A stretch of DNA of 64,000 nt from an uncultured Bacteroidota bacterium (GTDB lineage Bacteria > Bacteroidota > Bacteroidia > Chitinophagales > Chitinophagaceae), in NCBI GenBank assembly GCA_903929195.1, contig CAIYTT010000028.1, positions 1 through 64,000 of the forward strand. Reading direction: 5' to 3'. Both the position numbers and the translations under genes were made by a program. Each line of letters starts with the position of its first letter. Positions within the stretch are counted from its first letter, which is position 1. Below are positions 19,463 to 28,868 of this stretch, piece after piece. Below the pieces are notes generated by a model. It had not been told where the DNA came from, did no database searches, and saw nothing but the letters and a program-made list of their open reading frames with translations.

Positions 19463-21268
19463 ATGAAAAAAGCTTTTTTATTGCTTGTAATCGTTTTTAG
19501 TTTTTTAGGTGCAAATGCACAAGATACTTTTAAAGTACCTACCTATAAATACTATACTCCTTACCATTGCTTTATAGATTTTAATTTTAAAGGCGGATTA
19601 TTAAATCAGGAACTGTCTTATACCGACTTATCTAAAAATTATCTTAATTCAATTAATACAAGTATTGGAAAACTAAATGTAAAACAAGGGGTTTCGTTAG
19701 GTGGCGATATACAAATTGGTTATTTTTTTGGTGAGAAAAAGCATTTTGGTATCGGTATAGGATTTTTATATATGCAACAAAGTAATGAAATTGGTATTGA
19801 TTATTTTCATACAGAATATCAATCTAATGATGCAAGAGGTGCTATTTTTAGGCAAATAATTACGGCAAATAATCCAATAAAAGAATCTATTACAACCACA
19901 AATATTAATATACCTTTAGTTTTTAAATATAAAACACAATTTACAAAAAAAGTTGGCTTTACTGTTGATGCAGGTATTTTGTATAATGTGCAAATAGAAA
20001 ATGCTTATACCACCAATGCTACTTTTAATTATGAAGCAGCTTATTTACGTTCGTCAGATAATGGGTGGGTATATGATCCCGGAGCTACATTAGATAAAAA
20101 TGATTGGTTGATAACGCAATCTAATTATACAGCAAAAAACCCTACCGGAAATATGAGTCATTATTTTGATAGTATGCAAAATATTGAACATTATAATGTT
20201 GCATTGAAACAAGGTGTAACAAATAAAACAGCTGCTGTAAAATATACGATTGGCTCTATAGGTTATTTATTGCAGCCTGCAATCACATACAGACTTTCTG
20301 AAAGGTGGTATTTAAATATGGGATTTTACTATATTTATCAAAACTTTAAAAAACCGGTAAATACAATAGCCGTTTTAACAGATAAGCCCGGTAATTATAG
20401 TTCGTTACTAAATAGTGTAACCAATAGTGTAAACCAAACCTATGGTGTAAATTTAGGTGTAAGATTTCTTTTTGGTAAAGCCAAAGATTCTGACCATGAC
20501 GGCATACCGGACAAAAAAGACAGGTGTCCTTTTGATTCAGGGCTGATTCAGTTTTTAGGATGTCCCGACCATGACCATGATGGCATACCGGATTGTGATG
20601 ACTCATGCCCAAATACTTGGGGAATAGCAAAATTTCATGGTTGTCCGGATACCGATGGAGATGGGATAAGAGATTTGGATGATTCCTGTCCTTTAACACC
20701 CGGCTTATTACAATTTCACGGTTGCCCTGATACGGATGGAGACGGGATACCGGATAGAGCAGATTCTTGCCCAACCGAACCCGGCTTATTACAATTTCAC
20801 GGGTGTCCGGATACTGACGGTGATGGAATACCGGACAAAGAAGATGCATGCCCCACAAAGCCAGGACCATTGTCAAATCATGGTTGCCCAATAGATACTG
20901 TTGCTAAAAAGAAAAGAAGGGCATTACAAGATTTTCAACCCCAATTAATTCATTTTGAATTTGGAAAAACAATTATTAAGAAAACAAGTTTTGGTTATTT
21001 AGATTCTTTAGTAGAAGTTTTAAATGATAATCCGGAAGTAGATATTATTGTTGAAGGGCATTGTGATACAATAGGTTCAGCAAAAGTAAATAATAAAATT
21101 TCTAATTCAAGGGCTGATGCTGTAAAAAAGTATTTATTAAACAAAGGCATTGAGCCAGCAAGATTGGTAACTATAGGCTATGGATACAAAAAACCAATTG
21201 CATCTAACCGTACAAAAGCAGGTCGTGCTAAGAATAGGCGAGCTGTATTGAAAGTGAAATTTGATTAA
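19463..21268 (+). CDS. OmpA-family outer-membrane protein with thrombospondin type 3 repeats
   Basis: A 601-residue protein with three parts. A signal peptide (1-19, cleavage after ANA) and a beta-barrel-like region of alternating aromatic and polar strands run to about 340. Five Asp-rich TSP3 calcium-binding repeats of about 22 residues (344-476, DTDGDGIPD units) follow. The C-terminal OmpA peptidoglycan-binding domain holds FEFGKTII, VEGHCDTIG and SNSRADAVKKYL. The family anchors the outer membrane to peptidoglycan. The gene starts 16 nt after the giant PKD protein gene, so it is a candidate outer-membrane partner for that adhesin; this pairing is inference. Confidence 0.9.
   Translation: MKKAFLLLVIVFSFLGANAQDTFKVPTYKYYTPYHCFIDFNFKGGLLNQELSYTDLSKNYLNSINTSIGKLNVKQGVSLGGDIQIGYFFGEKKHFGIGIGFLYMQQSNEIGIDYFHTEYQSNDARGAIFRQIITANNPIKESITTTNINIPLVFKYKTQFTKKVGFTVDAGILYNVQIENAYTTNATFNYEAAYLRSSDNGWVYDPGATLDKNDWLITQSNYTAKNPTGNMSHYFDSMQNIEHYNVALKQGVTNKTAAVKYTIGSIGYLLQPAITYRLSERWYLNMGFYYIYQNFKKPVNTIAVLTDKPGNYSSLLNSVTNSVNQTYGVNLGVRFLFGKAKDSDHDGIPDKKDRCPFDSGLIQFLGCPDHDHDGIPDCDDSCPNTWGIAKFHGCPDTDGDGIRDLDDSCPLTPGLLQFHGCPDTDGDGIPDRADSCPTEPGLLQFHGCPDTDGDGIPDKEDACPTKPGPLSNHGCPIDTVAKKKRRALQDFQPQLIHFEFGKTIIKKTSFGYLDSLVEVLNDNPEVDIIVEGHCDTIGSAKVNNKISNSRADAVKKYLLNKGIEPARLVTIGYGYKKPIASNRTKAGRAKNRRAVLKVKFD
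20492..20890 (+). repeat. In-gene tandem repeat encoding five TSP3 units
   Basis: Period about 66-69 bases, encoding D-x-D-x-D-G-I-x-D...D-x-CP units that end in GCP. Copies 3-5 are the most alike at DNA level, suggesting relatively recent copy-number change. Confidence 0.8.
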
Positions 21269-21300
21269 TGTAATAAATTGTAACTATTCAAATTTCTTAT

Positions 21301-21337
21301 TTATAGATAGCATACTTAATAAGTATGCTATCTATAA
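21301..21337. terminator. Bidirectional hairpin between OmpA and msrA genes
   Basis: Perfect 17-bp inverted repeat (21301-21317 with 21321-21337) with a 3-base loop, between convergent genes. There is no long T-tract on either side, so termination efficiency is uncertain. Confidence 0.75.
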
Positions 21338-21369
21338 AGTCCTATTGTTGATTTCAAAAAAATGCTTTA

Positions 21370-22035
21370 TTACTTCTTAGTTTTTATTTTGTCTTTAAAT
21401 ATTTTTTTGAATTTATCTATTTTAGGGCCAATTACATAATGACAATAAGGTTGGTCTCCATTTTCGTTGTAATAATTTTGATGGTAGCCTTCAGCTTTAT
21501 AGAATATAGTGAAAGGAGAAATTTCTGTTACAACGGGATTAGCCCATGCTTTTTCATCATTTAGTTTCTTTTTATAATCTTCAGCTTTTGTTTTTTGCTC
21601 CTCATTATGATAAAAAATTACTGAGCGATACTGTGTACCTATATCATTGCCTTGTTTGTTTAGTTGCGTAGGGTCGTGGCATACCCAAAATGCAGCTAGT
21701 ATTTCGTCAAAACTAATTATACTTGCGTCGTAAGTAATATTGCATACCTCCGCATGGCCGGTTGTGCCGGTACAAACATCATGGTAGCTTGGGTTAGCCA
21801 CTTTACCCCCACTAAAGCCCGATTCTACCTTTATTACTCCATTTAATTGTTGAAACTGAGCCTCCGTACACCAGTAACAACCGGCTCCTAATGTAGCTAT
21901 TTCTGTTTTTTTATCTTTTGTAATGCCCTGTGTGTTATTCATTTGTTTAAAAGCTTTAGATTTTTCAAAATTCTCGTTTTGTGCACACGAAGTAAAGTTT
22001 ATCAGTAAAGTTAAAAGAAAAAGATAATTTTTCAT
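21370..22035 (-). CDS. msrA: Peptide methionine-S-sulfoxide reductase, lipoprotein form
   Basis: A 221-residue MsrA that reduces Met-S-sulfoxide in damaged proteins. The catalytic motif is GCYWC (Cys53), where most MsrA have GCFW followed by a different residue; the extra Cys56 is two residues past the Trp-facing pocket. ESGFSGG, HAEVCNITYD, DPTQLNKQGNDIGTQYRS and the C-terminal YHQNYY are all present. Residues 1-17 are a lipoprotein signal (LINFTSC, lipid on Cys17), so this copy acts in the envelope, protecting exported proteins. Cys198 in QPYC near the end may serve as the recycling cysteine. It is monocistronic, convergent with the OmpA gene. Confidence 0.95.
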   Translation of the reverse strand: MKNYLFLLTLLINFTSCAQNENFEKSKAFKQMNNTQGITKDKKTEIATLGAGCYWCTEAQFQQLNGVIKVESGFSGGKVANPSYHDVCTGTTGHAEVCNITYDASIISFDEILAAFWVCHDPTQLNKQGNDIGTQYRSVIFYHNEEQKTKAEDYKKKLNDEKAWANPVVTEISPFTIFYKAEGYHQNYYNENGDQPYCHYVIGPKIDKFKKIFKDKIKTKK

Positions 22036-22274
22036 TTCTAAATTGTTTATACAAATGTAGAATACTAGGCAATAGTTCCATTAATTAATGTATAAATAAT
22101 ACTTATAAACAGTTACAATTGTATAGATTTAGGACTTAAATCTGGTAACGCTTACAAATAAATTTTCTTTAAAAGGTTATGTGAATATTATTTTTAAAAC
22201 ATTTAAACGGAAAATATACACCAAAATGAAAAAAATCTTTTTGATTGTCATTAGGATGCTTTAATTTTGTCCGC

Positions 22275-22359
22275 GGAGAGATGGCAGAGCGGTCGATTGC
22301 GGCAGTCTTGAAAACTGTTGACTGTTATAGGTCCGGGGGTTCGAATCCCTCTCTCTCCG
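22275..22359 (+). tRNA. tRNA-Ser (UGA anticodon)
   Basis: An 85-nt class II tRNA with acceptor stem GGAGAGA/TCTCTCC and discriminator G. The anticodon loop CTTGAAA contains TGA. It has a long variable arm and the T-loop TTCGAAT. CCA is not encoded. Flanking bases extend the acceptor pairing by two. Confidence 0.96.
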
Positions 22360-22362
22360 CAG

Positions 22363-22405
22363 AAAGGGACAAATAGCTTTTAACAGCAGTTTGTCCCTTT
22401 TCTTT
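22363..22405 (+). terminator. Terminator of the tRNA-Ser gene
   Basis: An 11-bp stem (22363-22373 with 22390-22400) followed by TCTTT, starting 4 nt after the tRNA. Confidence 0.85.
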
Positions 22406-23117
22406 AAAATTTAAAGCTCCTTGTAGGTCTGCAATTAGCGAAAACTTCATTTTTCACTTTCGTTCGAAATGCACCACTTTAACAGTGATTACAAAATTTC
22501 GGCGGAAAAGAGCAATTTTTGCAGAGTTTCTTTCGGCTTAATACTGCTTGATGTCCATGTAGTATTGAGTTTAAGGATATATTTATTGCCTTTTCAAAAT
22601 CAGCTATCAGGTTCGAAATGCAAAAAACCAATTTCCCGATTTTTTCGTTACTTCCTTTCTTTCTTTATTATAGCATGGATATAGTTATTTGCAATAAAAT
22701 TCACTGCTCCTATCCTTTACAACATAACCTGTAAATGATTTTCCACTGTAACAATATTTACAAAAACCGAGTATGTGCAAACAAAGGCAATAAAACAATT
22801 TACTTAAAGTTTTTACCGTAATATATGTACAATTACAAAATTTCGGTAGTATAAACACGTTGCAACACTGCATTTATGGTAAAAAAAGATTACATTAGAT
22901 TTCTAGCGGCAAAAATAGGTGAGACAGTATGGTCATATTCAGAGTGAGAAATTTTATGCCAAGAACCGAACAGAATAATATGATAAAATACATATAGGAC
23001 ATAATTATTACACTTTTAAAATGGAAAAATGTTTTCCATTTCTTTTGCTTCTACCTATGTCATTATAATATGCTCGTATTTTTATGCTTTACATATCATT
23101 TGTAATTATATTGCGTA
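22406..23117. other. Non-coding or eroded stretch after tRNA-Ser
   Basis: About 700 bases with only small reading frames that look random and lack ribosome-binding context. Two short words recur by eye: TTCGAAATGCA near 22463 and 22613, and ATTACAAAATTTCGG near 22488 and 22833. They may be traces of a decayed repeat beside a tRNA, but they are short enough to be chance. Confidence 0.4.
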
Positions 23118-23396
23118 TTATTGAAACAAAATATAGACCAAAATCCATAAAATTGGTGTGGATAAAAATAGAAATAACCAATCTATTGCCCTTCTTAATT
23201 TTAATATTTCCAAAAATAAAAGAGTAATTGTTACAATTGCTGCAATAATCCAGAAATAAAATAGGTATAGCATATATACTAAACTGCATTCTTCACCATG
23301 GCATGTGTTTGCTAAATATAAAAAATATAGCATAATAATATTGTAAATAATACAATAAATTAATACCGGAAGCGTGTTTTTATGGTCTATATTCAT
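23118..23396 (-). CDS. Small three-helix membrane protein, unknown
   Basis: A 92-residue reading frame starting ATG at 23396. It has three hydrophobic helices (about 10-28, 40-60 and 70-91) with LEILKLRRAIDW between the second and third, and a positive-inside pattern. No family was recognised. It stands alone between the eroded tRNA flank and the FG-GAP gene. It is listed because composition and helix spacing look protein-like, but it could be spurious. Confidence 0.5.
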   Translation of the reverse strand: MNIDHKNTLPVLIYCIIYNIIMLYFLYLANTCHGEECSLVYMLYLFYFWIIAAIVTITLLFLEILKLRRAIDWLFLFLSTPILWILVYILFQ

Positions 23397-23502
23397 TTAT
23401 GATAAATTAGTGCCTTTTTTCGGGTGTAATTTATGTTACACTCACGGATATAGACACTTTTAGAACAAATTATAAACAGTACTTCTTAAAAACATATTCG
23501 GA

Positions 23503-25800
23503 TTATTTTGCCACAGTAAATTTAGAATAATACCTGTTTACACCGCTTTGCAATTGGCAGAAATACATACCTGTAGGTAATGTAGCTATACTTTGTGTAT
23601 ATATACCGTCTATTGATGGCTTTTTAATAGCATAAATTAGCTGCCCTTCTGTATTGTAAATACTAATTTCAACTTCACTTTCTTTTATACCATTCCATTT
23701 TATGTTTAATAAATCTTTTGCCGGATTAGGATAAACAGTTATACTCGCATTTTCGGGTTCGTTTATAGTAGGTATTTGCACATGGCTTACTAATTTACGT
23801 TTATAAATCTCTACACCGCCTTTTATATTCCCTACTATCATTTCTAAGCTGCCATCGCCGGCAATATCGCCAATGGTTAACGAAGAACGGAAACCGTCGT
23901 AAATACCATAAAATGTACCCGGTGCATTTTGCCTTAAATAAGTAGAATCTATATAAGAGAAATTTTGAGTTAGTAACGGATAGGTTATCGTTGTATCACC
24001 ACAATCAACACTATCATATAAATATATATTACCCGAATTGCTACCAATGAGCAAATAGTCTTTAGTGGTACTATCAATTTTACCAATAAAAGGAGTACTG
24101 TAACAACCCCAAAAATGGCTATTGTCAACCTGAACACCACCTAATTGAGAATTAATTAATTTTAAACTGATAGAACCAGGCACAGTACTTACGTTTCTGT
24201 AATATTGTAAATATCCGTAATTTTCACCTATTATTAAATCCTTTTTACCGTCTTTATCTAAATCATAAATACAAGGAGCCGCAAACGAACCTACATTAAT
24301 AGTATCACCAATAGAGTCTGTAAGTACGGTTTGTACCAATTGCCAATCGGGAGTTAAAGAATCGGTTGCTGCCATATTTTTATAATAAGATAATGTACCA
24401 TCATTATGCCCTAAAATCATATCTGTTTTTCCGTCATTGTCAATATCACCAAATGCAGGGGCAATACCTTGAAAATTTGCTGCATTGATGCCTAAGAAAT
24501 CTTTCGTTATCAACGTAAATGAAGGGCTTCCGGCAACACTTGTATTTTTATAATAAGATATTTTGCTTTTTAGCAGCCCTGTAGAATCCTGAAAATAGCC
24601 GTCTGAGCCTATAAATAAGTCCGGTTTCCCATCTTTGTCATAATCAAAAAGAGCCGGCATGGCAGCAGTGCCTAAATCTATTGTTTTATCGGTTAAAAAA
24701 GAATCAGACTGAAAAACCCAACTCGGTGAGCCGGGGGTAGTATAGTTTTTATAATACCAGATGCACTTATAATTTTCTGCACCCGTAGAGGCAGAATTAG
24801 GCGATATTAATAAATCTTTTTTTCCGTCTTGGTCTATATCTATATTAAAAGCAGCAGGCCAAGTAGGTATTTCTATCTGATGTCCAACGCTTTGCCACAT
24901 AGTATCTTGGTAAGCCATACTATCCGGACCGGACGGATTATTTGGAATTCTTCCATTCATTAAAAAAGTCATTTCATTAAAAGAAATATTACCGTCTAAA
25001 TAGTCATAATCACCATCCATATCCCAATCGAACAAACACGGGGTATTGCCGGTATGCGTAACATGCGCTGTTTTGTGCAACGATGAATTATCGCAATGCA
25101 TATCTAATTCATGCGAACGCGTGTTAGACTGAAAAACCTTGCCCCAACATTTATCTACTAATTTTATTCTTATACTGTCGCAAGGCAGCCCGTCTTCAAC
25201 GCGCATATTTTTATAATAATAAAGCCACTGTCCAAACGGTTCATAAGACACAAAATCTAAATCACCATCACCATCAATATCAACAATAGCAGGTATATCA
25301 CCCGGATTAACATAAGCATTTGCAGGGCCATGTGCATCTATATCATTATAATAATATAAGTCTTGGTAGAACGTGAAGCATAATTGATTAGATGTATTAT
25401 AATACCCTTTATAAACCTCGAAACCTGTAGAACCTCTATGAAATAAATCGGCTATACCATCGCAATTATAATCTGCCAATATTAAATAATTGTATATCGG
25501 TGGGAAATTAAGTGCATACTCCGGAGCATAAACATATTTTGGATTACCAACAGAACCCTTATTTAAATAAGTCCATACACCAATACCACTTTCATAAACT
25601 ACTAAATCTTGCAGTCCGTCATTGTTTAAGTCTCCCATTCCAAATTGAGGTTTATTAAACCCACCACACCAAGCAATTGTTTGTTCAGCACCATAAGCAT
25701 ACATTTTTATACTTGTATCGTGCTGAAATAAAAGTGTTTGTGCATTTAAAGCATTATTGCTAATAAAGAGGGGTAGAAATAAGCAAAGAATCTTTTTCAT
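23503..25800 (-). CDS. FG-GAP/VCBS-repeat T9SS type A secreted protein
   Basis: A 765-residue protein with a signal peptide (1-20, ending LNAQ). At least seven calcium-binding FG-GAP/VCBS units follow, each carrying a D-x-D-x-DG-x-x-D loop: GDLNNDGLQDL, DIDGDGDLDF, DWDMDGDYDYL, DIDQDGKKDLL, DYDKDGKPDLF, DIDNDGKTDMI and DLDKDGKKDLI. These repeats build a beta-propeller in family members such as integrin alpha. The tail (about 690-765, SITVYPNPAKD) is a T9SS type A sorting domain. It is expected to be surface-attached or released; no catalytic domain is visible. Monocistronic. Confidence 0.9.
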   Translation of the reverse strand: MKKILCLFLPLFISNNALNAQTLLFQHDTSIKMYAYGAEQTIAWCGGFNKPQFGMGDLNNDGLQDLVVYESGIGVWTYLNKGSVGNPKYVYAPEYALNFPPIYNYLILADYNCDGIADLFHRGSTGFEVYKGYYNTSNQLCFTFYQDLYYYNDIDAHGPANAYVNPGDIPAIVDIDGDGDLDFVSYEPFGQWLYYYKNMRVEDGLPCDSIRIKLVDKCWGKVFQSNTRSHELDMHCDNSSLHKTAHVTHTGNTPCLFDWDMDGDYDYLDGNISFNEMTFLMNGRIPNNPSGPDSMAYQDTMWQSVGHQIEIPTWPAAFNIDIDQDGKKDLLISPNSASTGAENYKCIWYYKNYTTPGSPSWVFQSDSFLTDKTIDLGTAAMPALFDYDKDGKPDLFIGSDGYFQDSTGLLKSKISYYKNTSVAGSPSFTLITKDFLGINAANFQGIAPAFGDIDNDGKTDMILGHNDGTLSYYKNMAATDSLTPDWQLVQTVLTDSIGDTINVGSFAAPCIYDLDKDGKKDLIIGENYGYLQYYRNVSTVPGSISLKLINSQLGGVQVDNSHFWGCYSTPFIGKIDSTTKDYLLIGSNSGNIYLYDSVDCGDTTITYPLLTQNFSYIDSTYLRQNAPGTFYGIYDGFRSSLTIGDIAGDGSLEMIVGNIKGGVEIYKRKLVSHVQIPTINEPENASITVYPNPAKDLLNIKWNGIKESEVEISIYNTEGQLIYAIKKPSIDGIYTQSIATLPTGMYFCQLQSGVNRYYSKFTVAK

Positions 25801-25867
25801 AAATCAAAAAATATGTATAAAGATAAAGTAAAATAAAAATAAAAAAGCAATTAGTTCCCAAAAAATG

Positions 25868-26680
25868 TTATCTATTTTTTTTCAGTGGAGAATCCGGTTC
25901 TTTTACAAAATGATTAAAAACTAACCTATCCGCAATGCCGGGAAACAATTTATTAATTAAAACTATAAGTTTGCCTTGGCTTGTCATTACTACGGTACGT
26001 TTTCTTTTTTCTATAGCCTTCATAATAATGGAAGCACATTGTTCGGCACTCATCAGTTTTTTCTCATCTAACGGAGTTTCGCCCTGTAAAGTACCATTAG
26101 CTGCCCTTGCTACATTTCTAATATTAGATGCTGTAAACCCGGGACTTACCCACATCACATTTACACCTGTTTCTAATAATTCGGTTCTTAAAGATTCTAA
26201 AAAACCTTGCAATGCAAATTTAGATGCCGAATACCCGGTGCGACCCGGCAAGCCCCTAAAACCGGCAATAGAAGAAACACCCACTATTACACCCTTCGTT
26301 TTTAATATATGTGGTAATACAAATTTTGTACAGTAAACTGCACCATAAAAATTTACATCCATTAATTCTTTCACTACCGTTAGCGATGCATCGTTAAATA
26401 AAGCACGCATGCTAATACCCGCATTGTTTATTAGTATATCTATTTTGCCCCAATGGTTTATAACAACATCTATAAAATGAGTACAATCCGTTTCTATACT
26501 TACATCTGCTTCAATACATAATAAATGAGCATTATTGCTAAATAATTGTTGTAGTTTTTGGTAATTGCGGGCACAAACAGCAACCTTAGCACCATGTGCC
26601 AAACATTCAACTACCAATGCTTTACCAATGCCTGACGAACCACCTGTAACTACAATTACTTTGTCTTTTAATAGATACAT
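25868..26680 (-). CDS. Short-chain dehydrogenase/reductase
   Basis: A 270-residue classical SDR. It shows the TGGSSGIG cofactor motif (residues 12-19), NNAG (85-88), the catalytic Ser in GVSSIAG (136/137) and YSASK (Tyr150, Lys154). ADV near 58 with no acidic residue right after strand 2 (CARN) leans toward NADP. The C-terminal extension (about 230-270) resembles DHRS7-type lipid or ketone reductases of Bacteroidota (GIADRLVFNHFVK). Substrate unknown. A minus-strand TAACTTTG lies at 26705-26698, 17 nt before the ATG. Divergent from the MacB-like permease gene. Confidence 0.9.
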   Translation of the reverse strand: MYLLKDKVIVVTGGSSGIGKALVVECLAHGAKVAVCARNYQKLQQLFSNNAHLLCIEADVSIETDCTHFIDVVINHWGKIDILINNAGISMRALFNDASLTVVKELMDVNFYGAVYCTKFVLPHILKTKGVIVGVSSIAGFRGLPGRTGYSASKFALQGFLESLRTELLETGVNVMWVSPGFTASNIRNVARAANGTLQGETPLDEKKLMSAEQCASIIMKAIEKRKRTVVMTSQGKLIVLINKLFPGIADRLVFNHFVKEPDSPLKKNR

Positions 26681-26824
26681 AAAAATATAATGAATTACAA
26701 AGTTAGCACATGAAATTGCAAAGAACTAAAAATACAGATAATAACATAAAAATGTCGGATTATTTTTTAGATATTAATCATTTGATTTCTGTAACGTCAT
26801 TGCAATTTAGTAAGTTTGCAGTGC

Positions 26825-28081
26825 ATGAATTATATAGGGCAAATAATAAGTACAAGTGTAATACAAGCACTGCAAGAACTGTGGGCAAATAAATTGCGTA
26901 CTTTTTTGTCTCTATTAGGTATTACAATAGGTATTTTTTGTATTACTGCTGTTCTTACAGTTTTGGATAGTATGAAACATAATATTCAAAAGGAAATGTC
27001 AACATTAGGTAGCGATGTATTGTATATAGGTCGCTGGCCTTGGATGGATGAAGGAGGGGAATATAAATGGTGGGAGTACTTGAAAAGACCCAGTATGACC
27101 CCGTTTGAGGTTAAAAGCATTGTATCGCAAGTGCCTGATGTTGCTTTTGCAAGCTTATGCCTTACATCGGGTAATGTAAATGTAAAGCACAGAGATATGG
27201 AGGCAAGCAGCATATCTTGTTATGCTGTATTAAGCGATTTTGAAAAAATACAAAATATTGAAATTGCAGATGGCAGGTACTTAAATGCATCGGAGCTTGA
27301 TGGGGGAAGTAATACCGTAGTTATTGGTGATGAGGTGCGTAAAGCCTTGTTTCAAACAAGTATTAGCCCACTGGGACAAACCATTTCTTTTTTAGGAAAA
27401 CAATTTATAATAGTAGGTGTTCTAAAAAAGAGCGGACAAAATATGGCAGGGTTTAACTTCGACAATTGTGTTATGTTTTCTTATTATACTGCCGCATCAG
27501 TTATAGATGTTAAAGCATTAGATAATGACCCCTTACTTGCTGTAAAAGGAGCTAAAGGTAGAAACATTGATGAGGTAAAATATGAAGTAGAGGGTGTTTT
27601 AAGACGAATTAGAAAAGTGAAACCAGGGCAAGGAAACAATTTTGCCATCAATCAGTTAAGTGAGATTTCTAAAACAATAGAATCTTTATTTGGTACTATT
27701 AATGTTATAGGAGGTGGAATTGCCATTTTATCTTTAATTGTGGGTTCTTTTGGTATAGCAAATATTATGTTTGTAACTGTAAAAGAACGAACAAAAATTA
27801 TAGGGCTTAAAAAAGCGATAGGTGCAAGGAAATCTTCTATTTTATTAGAATTTTTAGTGGAAGCAATTGTTCTTTGTGTTATTGGTGGATTAACAGGTAT
27901 TGTAATTGTGCTATTATTAAGTGTATTATCTACTTATGTATTTGGATTTGAAGTAATTTTATCATTTTATAACTTTTTTTTAGGTATATTTGTTTCCATA
28001 GTTGTGGGTATATTATCCGGAATTATTCCTGCATGGTCGGCATCCAGATTAGACCCTGTGGTGGCAATAAGGTCAAATTGA
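26825..28081 (+). CDS. MacB-like ABC transporter permease
   Basis: A 418-residue permease counted from the ATG at 26825; a TTG three codons upstream is in frame but less likely. It has an N-terminal helix (about 26-46, SLLGITIGIFCITAVL), a periplasmic MacB_PCD domain (about 50-280), and an FtsX domain with three helices holding IANIMFVTVKERTKIIGLKKAIGA and GIIPAWSASRLDPVVAIR. This is the type VII ABC mechanotransmission fold used for export or lipoprotein release. No ATPase or membrane-fusion partner gene adjoins it. A PyrR-like gene follows 6 nt after its stop. Confidence 0.9.
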   Translation: MNYIGQIISTSVIQALQELWANKLRTFLSLLGITIGIFCITAVLTVLDSMKHNIQKEMSTLGSDVLYIGRWPWMDEGGEYKWWEYLKRPSMTPFEVKSIVSQVPDVAFASLCLTSGNVNVKHRDMEASSISCYAVLSDFEKIQNIEIADGRYLNASELDGGSNTVVIGDEVRKALFQTSISPLGQTISFLGKQFIIVGVLKKSGQNMAGFNFDNCVMFSYYTAASVIDVKALDNDPLLAVKGAKGRNIDEVKYEVEGVLRRIRKVKPGQGNNFAINQLSEISKTIESLFGTINVIGGGIAILSLIVGSFGIANIMFVTVKERTKIIGLKKAIGARKSSILLEFLVEAIVLCVIGGLTGIVIVLLLSVLSTYVFGFEVILSFYNFFLGIFVSIVVGILSGIIPAWSASRLDPVVAIRSN

Positions 28082-28087
28082 TTTTTT

Positions 28088-28588
28088 ATGAATGAAAATA
28101 GTTTATTAGTTTTAGATAAAGAACGTATTGCATTTAAAATGCGCCGTATGGCTTACGAAATATGGGAGCGTAACAGCGATGAACAAGAGCTAACCCTTAT
28201 AGGTATTGAACATGGCGGTAAAATACTATCAGACAATCTTACAGAAATATTAAGAGAAATATGCCCACTTGTAATTCATAATATTGCAATAAGCATTAAT
28301 AAAAAAAATCATCTAAACCATGCTCTTGATTTTGATGATAATTTAAGCGGTAGAGCGATTGTACTAATAGATGATGTTATCAACTCCGGCAAAACAATTA
28401 TGTATTCTTTGCATGCCATACTTTCTTTTGATATTAAAAAACTAATGGTAGCTGTTTTGGTTGACCGTAAACATAAATCGTTTCCGATTTCATCAGATAT
28501 TGTTGGGCATACGATATCTACAACTTTACAAAACAAAATAGATGTTAAAACCGAAGGTAATGAAATTATAGGTGTTTATTTAGAGTAG
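28088..28588 (+). CDS. PyrR-like phosphoribosyltransferase
   Basis: A 166-residue type I phosphoribosyltransferase. The PRPP loop IVLIDDVINSGKT is at 91-103, the GIEHGG loop near 39-44, and AVLVDRKHKSFPISSDIVG near 122 is close to the equivalent stretch of PyrR. PyrR proteins bind UMP/UTP to control pyrimidine genes and have weak uracil phosphoribosyltransferase activity. No pyr genes are nearby, and Bacteroidota members need not be RNA-binding attenuators, so the gene symbol is withheld. It lies 6 nt after the permease gene. Confidence 0.8.
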   Translation: MNENSLLVLDKERIAFKMRRMAYEIWERNSDEQELTLIGIEHGGKILSDNLTEILREICPLVIHNIAISINKKNHLNHALDFDDNLSGRAIVLIDDVINSGKTIMYSLHAILSFDIKKLMVAVLVDRKHKSFPISSDIVGHTISTTLQNKIDVKTEGNEIIGVYLE

Positions 28589-28817
28589 AATATACACATA
28601 TCACTTAATCATCAACCATAATTTTCTTACCGGCATACAATTGGCATTTTTATTGAATCTTGCAGATTATAGTTCAATTATACGATACAGCGAGCTTTAG
28701 GTTTCTTTATGGGTTTGTTACTCCCCATCATTTTACTTTGCAAATTAATAGATGCATAGAAACTGTAGCACTAAACGAGTGGACTTTTTTTCTTAAAAAA
28801 ATAATAGTATTTTAACT

Positions 28818-28847
28818 ATTGGATATTGAAAAATAATGATATTTTTG
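28818..28847 (+). promoter_or_regulatory. Candidate promoter of the Lys/Glu-rich lipoprotein gene
   Basis: ATTG at 28818-28821, an 18-base spacer, and TATTTTTG at 28840-28847 fit a slightly imperfect Bacteroidota -33/-7 promoter. The ATG is 21 bases downstream at 28869. Confidence 0.55.
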
Positions 28848-28868
28848 TCCTCATAAAACTGTAAAAAA

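Noticed and set aside
20346-20891. 181-codon minus-strand frame across the TSP3 repeats
   Set aside because: A shadow of the tandem repeat; its His/Pro-rich translation simply mirrors the repeat unit.
22469-22684. 71-codon frame downstream of tRNA-Ser
   Set aside because: No family, no start context, hydrophobic only at the end; surrounded by random-looking AT-rich DNA.
22463-22850. Recurring words TTCGAAATGCA and ATTACAAAATTTCGG
   Set aside because: Only two copies each with unrelated flanks; not a CRISPR or an insertion-sequence end.
28088-28588. PyrR attenuator function for the phosphoribosyltransferase
   Set aside because: No pyrimidine gene or attenuator hairpin nearby, so only the family relation is claimed.
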